64,000 bases of DNA, taken from contig NZ_CP092831.1 in the NCBI RefSeq assembly GCF_022531965.1, positions 3,109,001-3,173,000 of the forward strand, read 5' to 3'. The position numbers and the translations under genes are program-made. Source of the DNA: Paenibacillus peoriae. GTDB taxonomy: Bacteria; Bacillota; Bacilli; Paenibacillales; Paenibacillaceae. The notes under the pieces are model-generated. The model was not told the DNA's origin, made no database searches, and was given only the letters and a program-made list of their open reading frames with translations. Positions within the stretch are counted from its first letter, which is position 1. The number at the start of each line of letters is the position of its first letter. This document shows, one piece after another, positions 9,749 through 18,499 of the stretch.

Positions 9749-10470
9749 AATTTGTTCTTTTCCGCTTGTGTCAATCGTCTTCCCTGAATATCAAACACCA
9801 ATTCACCATCATTCAACCCCCATATACGGGAAGCAAAGCGTTCAGCCATTTCCAGCGGCAGTACAGTCATGATCGTCACCCGCTCGTCAGAACACAGCTT
9901 GCGAAAAGTCTCCAATACATGCGCTGCCGAAGCTGGATCAAGTCCATTTACAGGCTCATCAGCTAAAATAACTTTAGCTCCGTGCACGAGAGCACGCGCA
10001 GTCGCTACCCGCTGCCGCTCGCCACCGCTGAGCTTGTCGCATTTATCATGCGCCTTATCCAGCAGACCCAGATCCTCCAGTACGTCCATCGCTCCCATAT
10101 AATCGTCGGAACGCACCATACCGGTCACCATTCTCCACATTGGAGTTTGACCGGATCTGCCAATGAGCACATTTTTAAGAGCGGTTCGATTCATATTTAG
10201 ATGCGGGTTTTGCTCCAGGTATGCCCATTCCCGCTTTATTTTCATCTTGCCAGTCCAACCGGATTTCAGCACATCATTGCCACCTACAATTAAACTGCCT
10301 TCATCCCATGGCTCTTGTAAAGCAAGACAGCGAAGCAGCGTCGTTTTGCCGCTTCCACTTGGCCCCACTATGGCTATGAATTCGCCTTGATGAATTTCAG
10401 CATCAATTCCTCGAAGTAGCTGGGTCCGTTCAGGTCCCACTTGTTTGGTCAGCTTCCGAATTTTAATCAT
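9745..10470 (-). CDS. ABC transporter ATP-binding protein, PhnC-like, without a visible permease
   Basis: 241 residues with Walker A GPSGSGKTT, signature LSGGERQRVATARAL, Walker B VILADEP and the H-loop region altered (TVLPLEMAERFA instead of a His after the Walker B stretch). The overall pattern is that of phosphonate-type or LolD-like ATPases. It is the first gene of an overlapping operon with a lipoprotein and a two-component system, with no membrane permease among them. ATG 10470 has AAAGGGG upstream. The apparent absence of the canonical switch His and of a permease makes a regulatory or mechanotransmission role as likely as transport. Confidence 0.8.
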   Translation of the reverse strand: MIKIRKLTKQVGPERTQLLRGIDAEIHQGEFIAIVGPSGSGKTTLLRCLALQEPWDEGSLIVGGNDVLKSGWTGKMKIKREWAYLEQNPHLNMNRTALKNVLIGRSGQTPMWRMVTGMVRSDDYMGAMDVLEDLGLLDKAHDKCDKLSGGERQRVATARALVHGAKVILADEPVNGLDPASAAHVLETFRKLCSDERVTIMTVLPLEMAERFASRIWGLNDGELVFDIQGRRLTQAEKNKL

Positions 10471-10514
10471 CTAAGTGATTCCCCTTTGCGCACCATCAAT
10501 ACTGTTTATATTTT

Positions 10515-10543
10515 ATAGTAAATGTGAAACAAATACCATGCAA
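10515..10543 (-). promoter_or_regulatory. Probable sigma-A promoter of the ABC/lipoprotein/two-component operon
   Basis: On the minus strand TTGCAT (10538-10543) and TACTAT (10515-10520) are 17 bases apart, followed by AAAGGGG and the ATG at 10470. Found by eye; the -10 is imperfect. Confidence 0.45.
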
Positions 10544-10552
10544 ACCGCAGTT

Positions 10553-11710
10553 TTAAACCGCCGTTACTCTTTTTCTGGAAAACAAACCTAACAATCCGAA
10601 AACAATGTAACTACCACCAAGGACAAGAAACATGCTGCCTTGAGTTCCAAAGTCCAGCAACCCCCCGCTAATATTAGGTCCGATCACACTTCCCAGATTA
10701 AAATGAAAGGATGCCAGTACATTCGCGGCTGCTAAAAAAGATTTGGGCAACAGATCAGCGGCGTAGGCCAAACCGAGGGAGAAAAAGGAGCCTACTAAAC
10801 CACCTGCTAGAGTCAGCAATATCAAAGTGAACATAAAATGATTGCCGCTCCATGGTAGCAACATAAAGGTCATTCCCCCTGCTATGCCTACGCTCATTAG
10901 CACCTTTTTACGTCCCCAACGGTCACTCAATATCCCTAGCGGCAGCTGCAGAACTAACCCTCCCAAACTGACGAACGGCAGCAAGGCGGCGATTTCATCG
11001 GTATGAAAGCCAATACGCAGGCCATAGACTGGAAAGTTACTGTTCAGGCTCGCTTCCATATAGCCATATAGAAATGCAGGCAAAAGAGCGTACCATGCCC
11101 AGCTGTAGCTGCGACGAAATCTTTGAGTGGGACGCGCCTCGGACTCCAGCTTCTCTGGTCTGGAGTCCGGCAGCTTAATTAACACCAACAGCAAAACAAG
11201 CAAGCACAATAAGGCCAACGCAGCAAATGGAACCAGCATTCCATAATCAAGTAGCCATAATCCTAATGGTCCTAATGCAAAACCCAGACCGTAAGACATA
11301 CCATAAAAGGAAATGTTGCGCCCTCGCTTCTCTGCTGGAGTCACCAGCAATATCCATAGCTGCGCAGAGTAGTGCAATGCACTGTCGCCAATACCTACTA
11401 GCAGACGCAGTATGAACCATATCCGAATATCAGGGATTAGCGGAAACAGCAGCAGCGTAATGAGCACTAGCACAAGCCCACCGGCCATCAGCTTTTTAAA
11501 CCCTAACCAGCCCAATGTCCGTTCTGCCACCAACGTCATTGCGAATGAACCAATATACAGAGCAGCCGCATTCATTCCATTTAGTGAAGATGAAACTCCC
11601 ATTTGTTCCAACGAGATAGACAGAATAGGTAATAATAAACCTTGGCATAATCCAGCAACAATAATAACAGCAATTAAAATAAAATAATGAACCCGTAACG
11701 ACGACGACAT
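10553..11710 (-). CDS. MFS transporter
   Basis: 385 residues from ATG 11710, preceded by AGGAGGAG; the open frame continues to 11839 but that stretch is leader DNA. There are about twelve hydrophobic segments. The loop between the second and third helices resembles the family motif (TLGWLGFKKLMAGG), and the central loop has GILSDRWGRKKV, the classic MFS motif A repeat. It is likely a drug or small-metabolite exporter. A good match to a Fur operator lies 80-95 bases upstream, which would suggest iron-linked expression (for example siderophore export), but the substrate cannot be told from sequence. Confidence 0.85.
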   Translation of the reverse strand: MSSSLRVHYFILIAVIIVAGLCQGLLLPILSISLEQMGVSSSLNGMNAAALYIGSFAMTLVAERTLGWLGFKKLMAGGLVLVLITLLLFPLIPDIRIWFILRLLVGIGDSALHYSAQLWILLVTPAEKRGRNISFYGMSYGLGFALGPLGLWLLDYGMLVPFAALALLCLLVLLLVLIKLPDSRPEKLESEARPTQRFRRSYSWAWYALLPAFLYGYMEASLNSNFPVYGLRIGFHTDEIAALLPFVSLGGLVLQLPLGILSDRWGRKKVLMSVGIAGGMTFMLLPWSGNHFMFTLILLTLAGGLVGSFFSLGLAYAADLLPKSFLAAANVLASFHFNLGSVIGPNISGGLLDFGTQGSMFLVLGGSYIVFGLLGLFSRKRVTAV

Positions 11711-11790
11711 CCTAGCTCCTCCTGATCGAACAAATAAAATAATTAAAAAATCAATGTTAAGAAATGATTTGCATTTGATTCCATAATCAA

Positions 11791-11805
11791 TAATAATTCT
11801 TATCA
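11791..11805 (-). promoter_or_regulatory. Possible Fur-type operator upstream of the MFS gene
   Basis: The minus strand reads TGATAAGAATTATTA, matching the 7-1-7 Fur pattern TGATAAT-N-ATTATCA at 12 of 14 positions. The surrounding DNA is AT-rich, so chance is possible. Confidence 0.4.
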
Positions 11806-11883
11806 CTATGTATTCCATGCCGTCCTGCCAAACCGGCAAATCACATACAAATTCAGGTGTAATTTGCGTATTAAAGAATAGAA

Positions 11884-12005
11884 GAAAAAAATCGCCATCT
11901 GAGATGACGATTTTACGGAAAGAGCTTGTCTGGTATGTATCTGACTCCCTTCGGTTAAGGAGCCTCGTATGTTCAATCCGAACCCATTCACGTCACAACG
12001 CACTA
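11884..12005 (-). ncRNA. Unassigned structured RNA (about 120 nt), candidate sRNA or leader of the MFS gene
   Basis: A near-consensus promoter on the minus strand (see next entry) is followed after about 120 nt by a hairpin AAAATCG-CATC/GATG-CGATTTT ending in seven T's (11884-11915). Inside, TTCGG, GGCTCC, CCGAA and GGGAGTC occur in that order, so TTCGG/CCGAA and GGCTCC/GGAGTC could form an H-type pseudoknot. There is no convincing reading frame. Its terminator is about 175 nt upstream of the MFS start codon, so it may be a standalone RNA or a transcription-terminating leader. It does not match TPP, SAM, guanidine, fluoride or ZTP consensus patterns that I can recall. Confidence 0.5.
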
Positions 12006-12011
12006 TTTCAT

Positions 12012-12040
12012 ATTATAGTGGACAATCCCTGGCAGAACAA
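12012..12040 (-). promoter_or_regulatory. Sigma-A promoter driving the unassigned RNA, with an overlapping palindrome
   Basis: TTGTTC (12035-12040) and TATAAT (12012-12017) are 17 bases apart on the minus strand. The perfect inverted repeat CACTAT-N8-ATAGTG (12001-12020) overlaps the -10 and start point and could be an operator. Confidence 0.6.
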
Positions 12041-12151
12041 GCCATAATAAATAAGTGAGCAATTATTAAAATGCTCATGTTTTGCTTATGGACGGGCTTA
12101 ATTACGTTCACCGCTCTGGGCTAGAAGACAGAATAGGAGGCATTGGGTTCC

Positions 12152-13069
12152 ATGAGTTATCAAATTAAAATAGACACTTCTCCAATTTATGAATTGCTCG
12201 GCAGCTTCATGGCCTATGTGACTAAAAAGTGGGTTCAAGATATGGACTTGGGCCATGAATGGATCGACAAGGTAGATGCACGACTACAACATGAAGTTCG
12301 TACTGAGCTGGCTACAGCTCAGGATTGCCCTTTTAGCGATTATGACGCACTCTATGCTTGGGCGTTACTTCGTCCGGAATCAGATGAAATATCTGATTAT
12401 ATCTCTTATTTGGACCACGGTCCGGATAAAGATATGTTTGAGTTGCTCGTTCCGCATATCCCTTTTTTAACCTTTGAAGAATCTTTACGCATTCGTAAGG
12501 TATACGCACCACTCCTCAAATTGTGGGATCGTGATTATTTTCGGGCCCTGGAAGGCGAACTGCGTGTGTTGGCAGAAGAAGACGCTGCGGAAAAGCGCAT
12601 GCTGCTGAGTAAAATGGAACCGGAAGCACTGGTTGAATATGCGACAGCTGGACTAGTCGTGCCACACATGGAAGACCTGGATACAGTAGTCCTTTTTCCA
12701 GTTGTCCATAATCGCCCGATTAATTCATACTGTTTTTATACCCGCACACTGCTGATCCAGTATCCAGTAGATATCCCCGAGGAGAGCGAGGAAGAACCGC
12801 CTACGCTTCTGCTACGGCTCACTCGCGCGGTCAATGATCCGCAGCGGCTGCGAATTCTACGTTATGTAGCTCAAGGTCCTAAGTCTCTCGAAGATATGCG
12901 CCATGATTTGAGCCGTTTGGAAGATACACTCATGTCTGATATGATGATTTTACGAGTGGCTGGTCTGCTTCGTATTCACATCGGACGTTATCATAAGGAA
13001 AAATTCAGCATCCGTCCCGATGGCGCGGCTGATTTACAAGTATTTTTGGAATCCTATATTGGATTGTAA
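12152..13069 (+). CDS. ArsR-like winged-helix transcriptional regulator, large form
   Basis: 305 residues from ATG 12152, which has AGGAGG eleven bases upstream; a TTG at 12143 is too close to that site. The first 210 residues have no recognisable domain and are predominantly helical and acidic. The C-terminal 80 residues carry RLTRAVNDPQRLRILRYVAQ and KSLEDMRHDL, which match the N-terminal helix and helix-turn-helix of ArsR-type repressors. No metal-binding Cys pairs are present. The architecture, long N domain plus C-terminal ArsR HTH, is common in Paenibacillus and Bacillus. It is divergent from the unassigned RNA and may regulate it; that is inference. Confidence 0.75.
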   Translation: MSYQIKIDTSPIYELLGSFMAYVTKKWVQDMDLGHEWIDKVDARLQHEVRTELATAQDCPFSDYDALYAWALLRPESDEISDYISYLDHGPDKDMFELLVPHIPFLTFEESLRIRKVYAPLLKLWDRDYFRALEGELRVLAEEDAAEKRMLLSKMEPEALVEYATAGLVVPHMEDLDTVVLFPVVHNRPINSYCFYTRTLLIQYPVDIPEESEEEPPTLLLRLTRAVNDPQRLRILRYVAQGPKSLEDMRHDLSRLEDTLMSDMMILRVAGLLRIHIGRYHKEKFSIRPDGAADLQVFLESYIGL

Positions 13070-13135
13070 TTTGAATTGTACTTTTAGTTATAACCGAAGC
13101 AGCGTTAAAGCTTTGGCTTGGAAGGAGTATGCATC

Positions 13136-13900
13136 ATGTCGTATCCGAAGCAGCACATTTTATTTGATCTTGATGACACCTTAGTCCACTGCAACAAGTA
13201 TTTTGACCTGATCCTCAACCACTTTTTCGATTTGCTTCAGGAATGGTTTGCAACTCATAACCTAACGAAAAATACGATTCGTGAAAAACAAATCGAAATT
13301 GATGTGGCTGGAGTTCATCAAGTAGGCTTTGCCAGCGAGCATTTCCCACAATCTTTGATAGATACGTACCAATTTTTCTCAGAACAATTCGGACGCCGTC
13401 TCGATTCTCGGGAAGAGCAGGAGCTTCGCTCTCTTGGCCGAAGTGTGTACGAACAGGAAATCGAACCGTATCCAGGCATGGTCGAAACGCTGAACTCCCT
13501 CCAAAAAGCAGGGCATTCCCTCCATCTGTATACTGGCGGTGAGCAGATCATTCAAGAAAGAAAGATTGAACAAATGAAACTGGCTACCTACTTTGATGAC
13601 CGCATCTACATTCGCCAGCATAAAAATGTCGAAGCCCTAGAAGAAATCATCCAGATGAATCGCTTGGACCGAAGCATCACCTGGATGATCGGGAATTCTC
13701 TGCGCACTGATGTTTCTCCAGCCCTTGCCGCAGGTATTCATGCTGTATATCTCAAGCAGCCTAAGGAATGGATTTACAATATGGTTGAACTGCAAAAAAA
13801 CGTGAACTCTGTGATGTATACGATACAGAAGCTAACGGAAGTACCACGGGTTATCCACGAAAGCATTCAATTGCACCAACAAAAAAGGACCCTCGGATAG
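13136..13900 (+). CDS. HAD-superfamily hydrolase
   Basis: 254 residues from ATG 13136 with GGAAGGAG upstream. Motif I is FDLDDTLV (nucleophile and acid/base Asp), motif II is LYTGG, the Lys is in the region around ERKIEQMK, and motif IV is MIGNSLRTDVSPA. It is therefore a phosphatase-type HAD of subfamily I, substrate unknown. It follows the ArsR-like gene by 66 bases in the same direction. Oddly, the last codons form one arm of the terminator: the stop TAG lies inside the hairpin. Confidence 0.85.
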   Translation: MSYPKQHILFDLDDTLVHCNKYFDLILNHFFDLLQEWFATHNLTKNTIREKQIEIDVAGVHQVGFASEHFPQSLIDTYQFFSEQFGRRLDSREEQELRSLGRSVYEQEIEPYPGMVETLNSLQKAGHSLHLYTGGEQIIQERKIEQMKLATYFDDRIYIRQHKNVEALEEIIQMNRLDRSITWMIGNSLRTDVSPALAAGIHAVYLKQPKEWIYNMVELQKNVNSVMYTIQKLTEVPRVIHESIQLHQQKRTLG

Positions 13901-13912
13901 GGTCCTTTTTTT
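13881..13912. terminator. Terminator overlapping the end of the HAD gene; also serves topB
   Basis: AAAAAAGGACCCT pairs perfectly with AGGGTCCTTTTTT over a five-base loop. The HAD stop codon (13898-13900) is in the hairpin. T/A tracts on both sides make it bidirectional between convergent genes. Confidence 0.93.
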
Positions 13913-13932
13913 GTATTGGTCTAAACCCTGTC

Positions 13933-16257
13933 TCAGGATTCCTCTCGAACGCTAAGTTGTCCTGTACCAGGTTCATTCAGAACAATTCGCGCTTTGACGG
14001 TCGATCCATCTTTACGCTTAAAAGACAACAATTGCGTCTGTCCCTTCGTCAACAAGGACTTGAGCATCGTTTCGGTAATCTGCTTTCCAGCATATTCCTT
14101 CCAGACGACAAAGCCACAACCCTGCTTGTAGTGGCTGCACCCATACCCTTTACGCCCTTCAATAATGCTTCCGCCGCAATTAGAGCGTGGGCAGCTACCT
14201 AAAGCTTGCCTTTGGCTTCCTGAAATGCCTGAGGATCCGTCGGAAGAGCTGCGTGCTGGTGGTGCTGCTTGCTCTAGCGTTGCGCTTCCAGCGCTGCCAC
14301 CGCGTCCTGATGTAGCACGCCCCACCCCTTTGGCGGCGGTGCGTCCGCTCGCACGCGCACTACGTGCGCCTTCTTTTCCAACCGCACGCTTCCCCCTTGC
14401 TTCCTCACCAAAGGCATTTGCCGGAGCCGGCGGCTGCTGCCTCACCTTATCAATGATGGACAACGTAAATCTTTTAACGTTCTCCATAAACTTCTCTTGA
14501 GCCGCCTCACCCTTGGAAATTTGATGTAGGCGACGTTCCCATTGACCTGTCATCTCCGGGGAGGCTAATAGATCAACCCCAGCATGACGGATCAGGTCAA
14601 TAGCCATCTTTCCTTTTTCCGTAATAAGAATCTTTTTACCCTTCATTTCAATATAGCCAACCTTTTTCAATCGTTCAATTGTGGCGGCCCGCGTCGCAGG
14701 TGTGCCTAAACCGGCATCCTTCATGACCTCACGCAATTCCTCATTCTCCATCTGTTTACCCGCGCTTTCCATCGCCTTAAGCAATGTACCCTCCGTGTAG
14801 CTTTTAGGGGGCTGAGTCACCTTTTCTTTCATCTCGGCGCGAACACATTCCACGGGACGCCCCGCATCAATCTCAAACTTCTTGTCCGTCCACTCGTCCG
14901 TTTCCTCTTCATCTTCTTTTTTCGGTGATTTGCTCTTTTTACCTTTATCCTGATCAACCTTACTTAAAACTACTTTCCACCCCAAGGAAAGAAGCTCTTT
15001 AATATTTGTTTTAAACAGATGCTTGTCCACCTGTGTCATTACGGTATGCATTTTGTATTCAGCAGGCGGAAAAAAATGCGACAAAAACCTGCGAATAACC
15101 AGGTCATATACATTTTGCTCTTCTTTGCTTAGTGTTCCTGGCCTTTTTAATGTCGGCAAAATAGCATGGTGATCCTCAACACGAGATGGATTGCAGACCG
15201 ATTTATTCTGTTTATGAACCAAATTGGGGTTGGCTTGTTGGACCAGATCAGCATAAGGACCTGTGCCCAGCATCCGTAGTGCCTTGTGCATGCCGTCTAT
15301 ATTTTGCTCTGTCACATAGTTAGAATTGGTACGCGGATAGGAAATGACCTTGTGGCGCTCATAAAGCGCTTGTGCCACATCCAGTGTTTTTTTGGCCGAA
15401 TAACCGTACTTGGCATTCGCCTCGCGTTGAAGCAGCGTTAAATCGTACAATTTAAAAGGATACTCTTTTGTCTGCTTGGTGTCATATTTGGTGATTTTAC
15501 CTATTTTTCCGCGAACAGCCGCAGCGATTTCCTCAGCTTCCTCTGGCTTCGTCAGCCTATCCCCCTGCCACGCACCTTTGTACTTGATCTGATCTTGCTT
15601 AAATTCTGCCCACACGTCATAGAAGGTTTGAGACTGAAATGCCTCAATTTCTTTTTCCCGGTCATGAATCAGTGCCAGCACGGGAGTCTGCACCCGTCCT
15701 ACCGACAGCAGTGTGTTATGTCGTGTTGTGAACGCTCTGGAAGCGTTCATGCCGATCAGCCAGTCCGCTTCACTTCGTGCCCGCGCAGCTTGAGTCAGAA
15801 ATTCAAACTCCGAAGCATCTCGCAATCGTTCAAAGCCTGTCGCAATACTTTCCGCTGTCAAGTCTGAAATCCACAGTCGCTTAACTGGCTGACGCAACTT
15901 TAATTGCTGTTGGATCAACGCAAAAATATATTGCCCTTCCCGTCCAGCATCACAAGCATTTACGATGGCATCGCAGCGTTTGGCCAGTTCACCAATCATT
16001 TTCAGCTGATCTTTTGTTTTCGGATTCGGTACAATTTTGAACTGCTCAGGGATAATAGGAAGATCCTTAATATTCCATCGCTTGTACTTAGCATCGTATG
16101 CATCCGGCTCAGCCAAACCCAGTAAATGCCCGATCGCCCAGGTTACAATGTATTTCTCCCCTTCCAAATAGGTACGGTTATTTTTAGCCCGCGGCTCCAT
16201 AACAGCGGCAATCGTCCGTCCCATATCCGGTTTCTCAGCAATAATCAACGTCTTCAT
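13933..16257 (-). CDS. topB: DNA topoisomerase III
   Basis: 774 residues. A type IA topoisomerase that decatenates and relaxes DNA through a 5'-phosphotyrosine. N-terminal Toprim domain with IIAEKPDMG and NACDAGREGQ; the active-site Tyr is in VISYPRTNSNYV (about residue 320). The core is followed by a low-complexity Ala/Gly/Arg linker (about residues 640-690) and a C-terminal zinc-ribbon-like segment, CPRSNCGG and CSHYKQGCGF, then a short DNA-binding tail. ATG 16257 has no strong site close by, but the MKTLIIAEKPDMG start fits the family exactly. Single gene, convergent with the HAD gene. Confidence 0.93.
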   Translation of the reverse strand: MKTLIIAEKPDMGRTIAAVMEPRAKNNRTYLEGEKYIVTWAIGHLLGLAEPDAYDAKYKRWNIKDLPIIPEQFKIVPNPKTKDQLKMIGELAKRCDAIVNACDAGREGQYIFALIQQQLKLRQPVKRLWISDLTAESIATGFERLRDASEFEFLTQAARARSEADWLIGMNASRAFTTRHNTLLSVGRVQTPVLALIHDREKEIEAFQSQTFYDVWAEFKQDQIKYKGAWQGDRLTKPEEAEEIAAAVRGKIGKITKYDTKQTKEYPFKLYDLTLLQREANAKYGYSAKKTLDVAQALYERHKVISYPRTNSNYVTEQNIDGMHKALRMLGTGPYADLVQQANPNLVHKQNKSVCNPSRVEDHHAILPTLKRPGTLSKEEQNVYDLVIRRFLSHFFPPAEYKMHTVMTQVDKHLFKTNIKELLSLGWKVVLSKVDQDKGKKSKSPKKEDEEETDEWTDKKFEIDAGRPVECVRAEMKEKVTQPPKSYTEGTLLKAMESAGKQMENEELREVMKDAGLGTPATRAATIERLKKVGYIEMKGKKILITEKGKMAIDLIRHAGVDLLASPEMTGQWERRLHQISKGEAAQEKFMENVKRFTLSIIDKVRQQPPAPANAFGEEARGKRAVGKEGARSARASGRTAAKGVGRATSGRGGSAGSATLEQAAPPARSSSDGSSGISGSQRQALGSCPRSNCGGSIIEGRKGYGCSHYKQGCGFVVWKEYAGKQITETMLKSLLTKGQTQLLSFKRKDGSTVKARIVLNEPGTGQLSVREES

Positions 16258-16355
16258 TCATACTCCATTCCTTCCTGACGGCCTTCTGTTTCTCCTCCAT
16301 GAATCATACATATACATGGATATCAATGAAAACACAGGTATCCCGGCCTCATGCA

Positions 16356-16386
16356 AAAGGAGCCTTCTCCCGACGAAAGCTCCTTT
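16356..16386 (-). other. Hairpin in the topB leader
   Basis: AAAGGAGC pairs with GCTCCTTT over a 15-base loop, followed by only four T's on the minus strand. It lies between the probable topB promoter and its start codon and could be a weak attenuator; evidence is structural only. Confidence 0.35.
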
Positions 16387-16425
16387 GTAAATTCATTTAG
16401 TCAAACGCTTCAACAATATACGTGT

Positions 16426-16431
16426 ATTATA
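16426..16431 (-). promoter_or_regulatory. Probable extended -10 promoter of topB
   Basis: The minus strand reads TGGTATAAT, an extended -10; no consensus -35 is present at 17-18 bases. Transcription would run through the leader hairpin into topB. Confidence 0.45.
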
Positions 16432-16454
16432 CCATAGATACCATGGTTCTCTCA

Positions 16455-16720
16455 GGTCATGATTTTAAATAGTCACCGAAAGTTATGTATATGTTAATTT
16501 ACATTACATATATATCAGATATTCTTGTGAAATAATTCTTTTTTCTATAAAAAAGCTACACTAAACACTCTTTTTTATGTTATGATCAATTTAGATAAGA
16601 AATATATGGTGATACGATTAAATTTAAGTTATATTATATAACATATATTTCACAATGTTTCACAGCTCAATAATCATTTATTCATTTTTCGCTTCTGGCA
16701 GACTCAGCTTGAAATACAAT
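16455..16720. other. AT-rich intergenic DNA without a recognisable gene
   Basis: This stretch is dominated by AT runs (for example around 16490-16530 and 16620-16650). No frame with a ribosome site, no stable hairpin other than the gltD terminator, and no repeat element was seen. Confidence 0.6.
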
Positions 16721-16746
16721 AAAGCCCCATCCGAAGATGGAGCTTT
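16721..16746 (-). terminator. Terminator of gltD
   Basis: AAAGCTCCATC and GATGGGGCTTT pair over a TTCG tetraloop, 28 bases after the gltD stop. Confidence 0.85.
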
Positions 16747-16773
16747 GACTGATCCGTAACATAAAATTTATAA

Positions 16774-18261
16774 TTACACCAAAACGGTAGCGCCCATGAG
16801 GTATTTATCAACTTCACGCGCAGCTTCTCGACCTTCATTAATAGCCCACACAACAAGACTTTGTCCGCGACGCATATCACCTGCAGCAAAAACCTTATCC
16901 ACATTAGTAACATATTTTCCATAACGTGCTTTAACGTTGGAACGACGATCCGTCTCCAAGCCAATTTGCTCTACAATCGTTTGCTCAGGACCATCAAATC
17001 CAATGGCAATAAGAGCAATATGTGCAGGGAATACGCGCTCCGTACCTGGAATCGGTTGATAGATTTTGCGCCCTGTTTCATCAACAATCCGTTGAATTTG
17101 AATGGTGTGCAGCTCTTTCAGATTACCGTTTTCATCACCTACAAATTTGGTCGTCATGATGGAGAACTCACGTGGATCTTCTCCGAACAGCGCCTTAGCT
17201 TCTTCCTGTGCATAATCAAGAGAATACACGTTTGGAAATTGTGGCCAAGGATTGGCAATCGGGTCACGCTCCATAGGTGCTTTGGTATGTGTGCCAAATT
17301 GAGTGATACTCCGACAACCATGACGCAAAGAAGTAGCTACACAGTCCGAACCCGTATCACCGCCACCGATTACAATAACGTCCTTACCTTGGGAAGACAA
17401 ATAGTTGCCATCTTCCAGATTGGAGTCCAAGTAACTTTTGATGGTACCATTCAGATAATCCATCGCATAATGAACACCCTTCAAATCGCTACCTTCAATG
17501 TTGAATTCTCTTGGCTTCGTAGAACCACCGCATAGAACAACAGCATCATATTCACCAATCAACTGATCGGTAGGGATATCTTTGCCGATTTCCGTATTGG
17601 TGATGAATTGAATACCTTCAGCCTCCAGCAAATCCACACGCCGCTGAACAACCTTTTTATCCAATTTCATGGACGGTATGCCATACATCAATAATCCACC
17701 CACACGATCTGCACGCTCATACACAGTCACGCTGTGCCCTGCTTTGTTAAGCTGAGCCGCTGCAGCCAAACCTGCCGGACCCGAACCGACAACAGCCACT
17801 CGTTTGCCTGTACGCTTTTCTGGCGGATTAGGGACAACCCAGCCTTCCTCAAAACCCTTTTCGATAATAGCTTCCTCAATGGTTTTAATTGTAACAGACT
17901 GTCCGATCAGTCCCACAGTACATGAACCCTCACATGGCGCAGGACAAACACGACCTGTGAATTCTGGGAAGTTATTCGTTTTGTGCAGCCGCTCTAGCGC
18001 TTCCTTCCACAAACCACGATATACGAGATTGTTCCATTCCGGAATGAGATTATGAACCGGGCAGCCTAAAGTTGCTCCCATGATATCCATCCCCGTATGA
18101 CAATAAGGGGTTCCGCAGTCCATACAACGCGCCCCTTGGGTACGCAGCTCTTCCTCAGACATATGCTTATGGAATTCTTCCCAATCCTTTATACGCTCTG
18201 CCGGGTCCCGGTCTGTAGGAAGCTGTCGTGTGTATTCCATAAATCCAGTTGGTGTAGACAT
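16774..18261 (-). CDS. gltD: Glutamate synthase (NADPH) small subunit
   Basis: 495 residues from ATG 18261, with GGGGGA eight bases upstream; an ATG at 18276 is too close to any site. The N-terminal region has the two cysteine clusters for 4Fe-4S centres ([10 protein letters not shown] and CPAPCEGSC), then an FAD-binding [13 protein letters not shown], an NADPH-binding [13 protein letters not shown], and ending [17 protein letters not shown]. It passes electrons from NADPH to the large subunit GltB, which makes glutamate from glutamine and 2-oxoglutarate. gltB is not next to it on either side, unusual because the two are normally one operon. Confidence 0.95.
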   Translation of the reverse strand: MSTPTGFMEYTRQLPTDRDPAERIKDWEEFHKHMSEEELRTQGARCMDCGTPYCHTGMDIMGATLGCPVHNLIPEWNNLVYRGLWKEALERLHKTNNFPEFTGRVCPAPCEGSCTVGLIGQSVTIKTIEEAIIEKGFEEGWVVPNPPEKRTGKRVAVVGSGPAGLAAAAQLNKAGHSVTVYERADRVGGLLMYGIPSMKLDKKVVQRRVDLLEAEGIQFITNTEIGKDIPTDQLIGEYDAVVLCGGSTKPREFNIEGSDLKGVHYAMDYLNGTIKSYLDSNLEDGNYLSSQGKDVIVIGGGDTGSDCVATSLRHGCRSITQFGTHTKAPMERDPIANPWPQFPNVYSLDYAQEEAKALFGEDPREFSIMTTKFVGDENGNLKELHTIQIQRIVDETGRKIYQPIPGTERVFPAHIALIAIGFDGPEQTIVEQIGLETDRRSNVKARYGKYVTNVDKVFAAGDMRRGQSLVVWAINEGREAAREVDKYLMGATVLV

Positions 18262-18499
18262 GTTACGTTCCCCCATCTCTTCGCTTATGAACCCCGATCA
18301 TCCATTCAGAATTTAAGTCAAATTCGAATTTGTCTATTTGTATTATGAAAGGGTCTGTTCTCATTGAATTTGATTTATTGTATCACAATACAGCGTAAAA
18401 GTGATGAAAACTTATGCAACTTTCTGCATCAACGGCCAAAAGGATTTTTTATATGGTTTATTAATTTTTCAAATGAGTGGGGTCGGATATAGTCTATTC

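Noticed and set aside
11808..12047. 79-codon plus-strand frame opposite the unassigned RNA
   Set aside because: No ribosome site, and it passes through the RNA's terminator; the promoter-terminator arrangement on the minus strand explains the region better.
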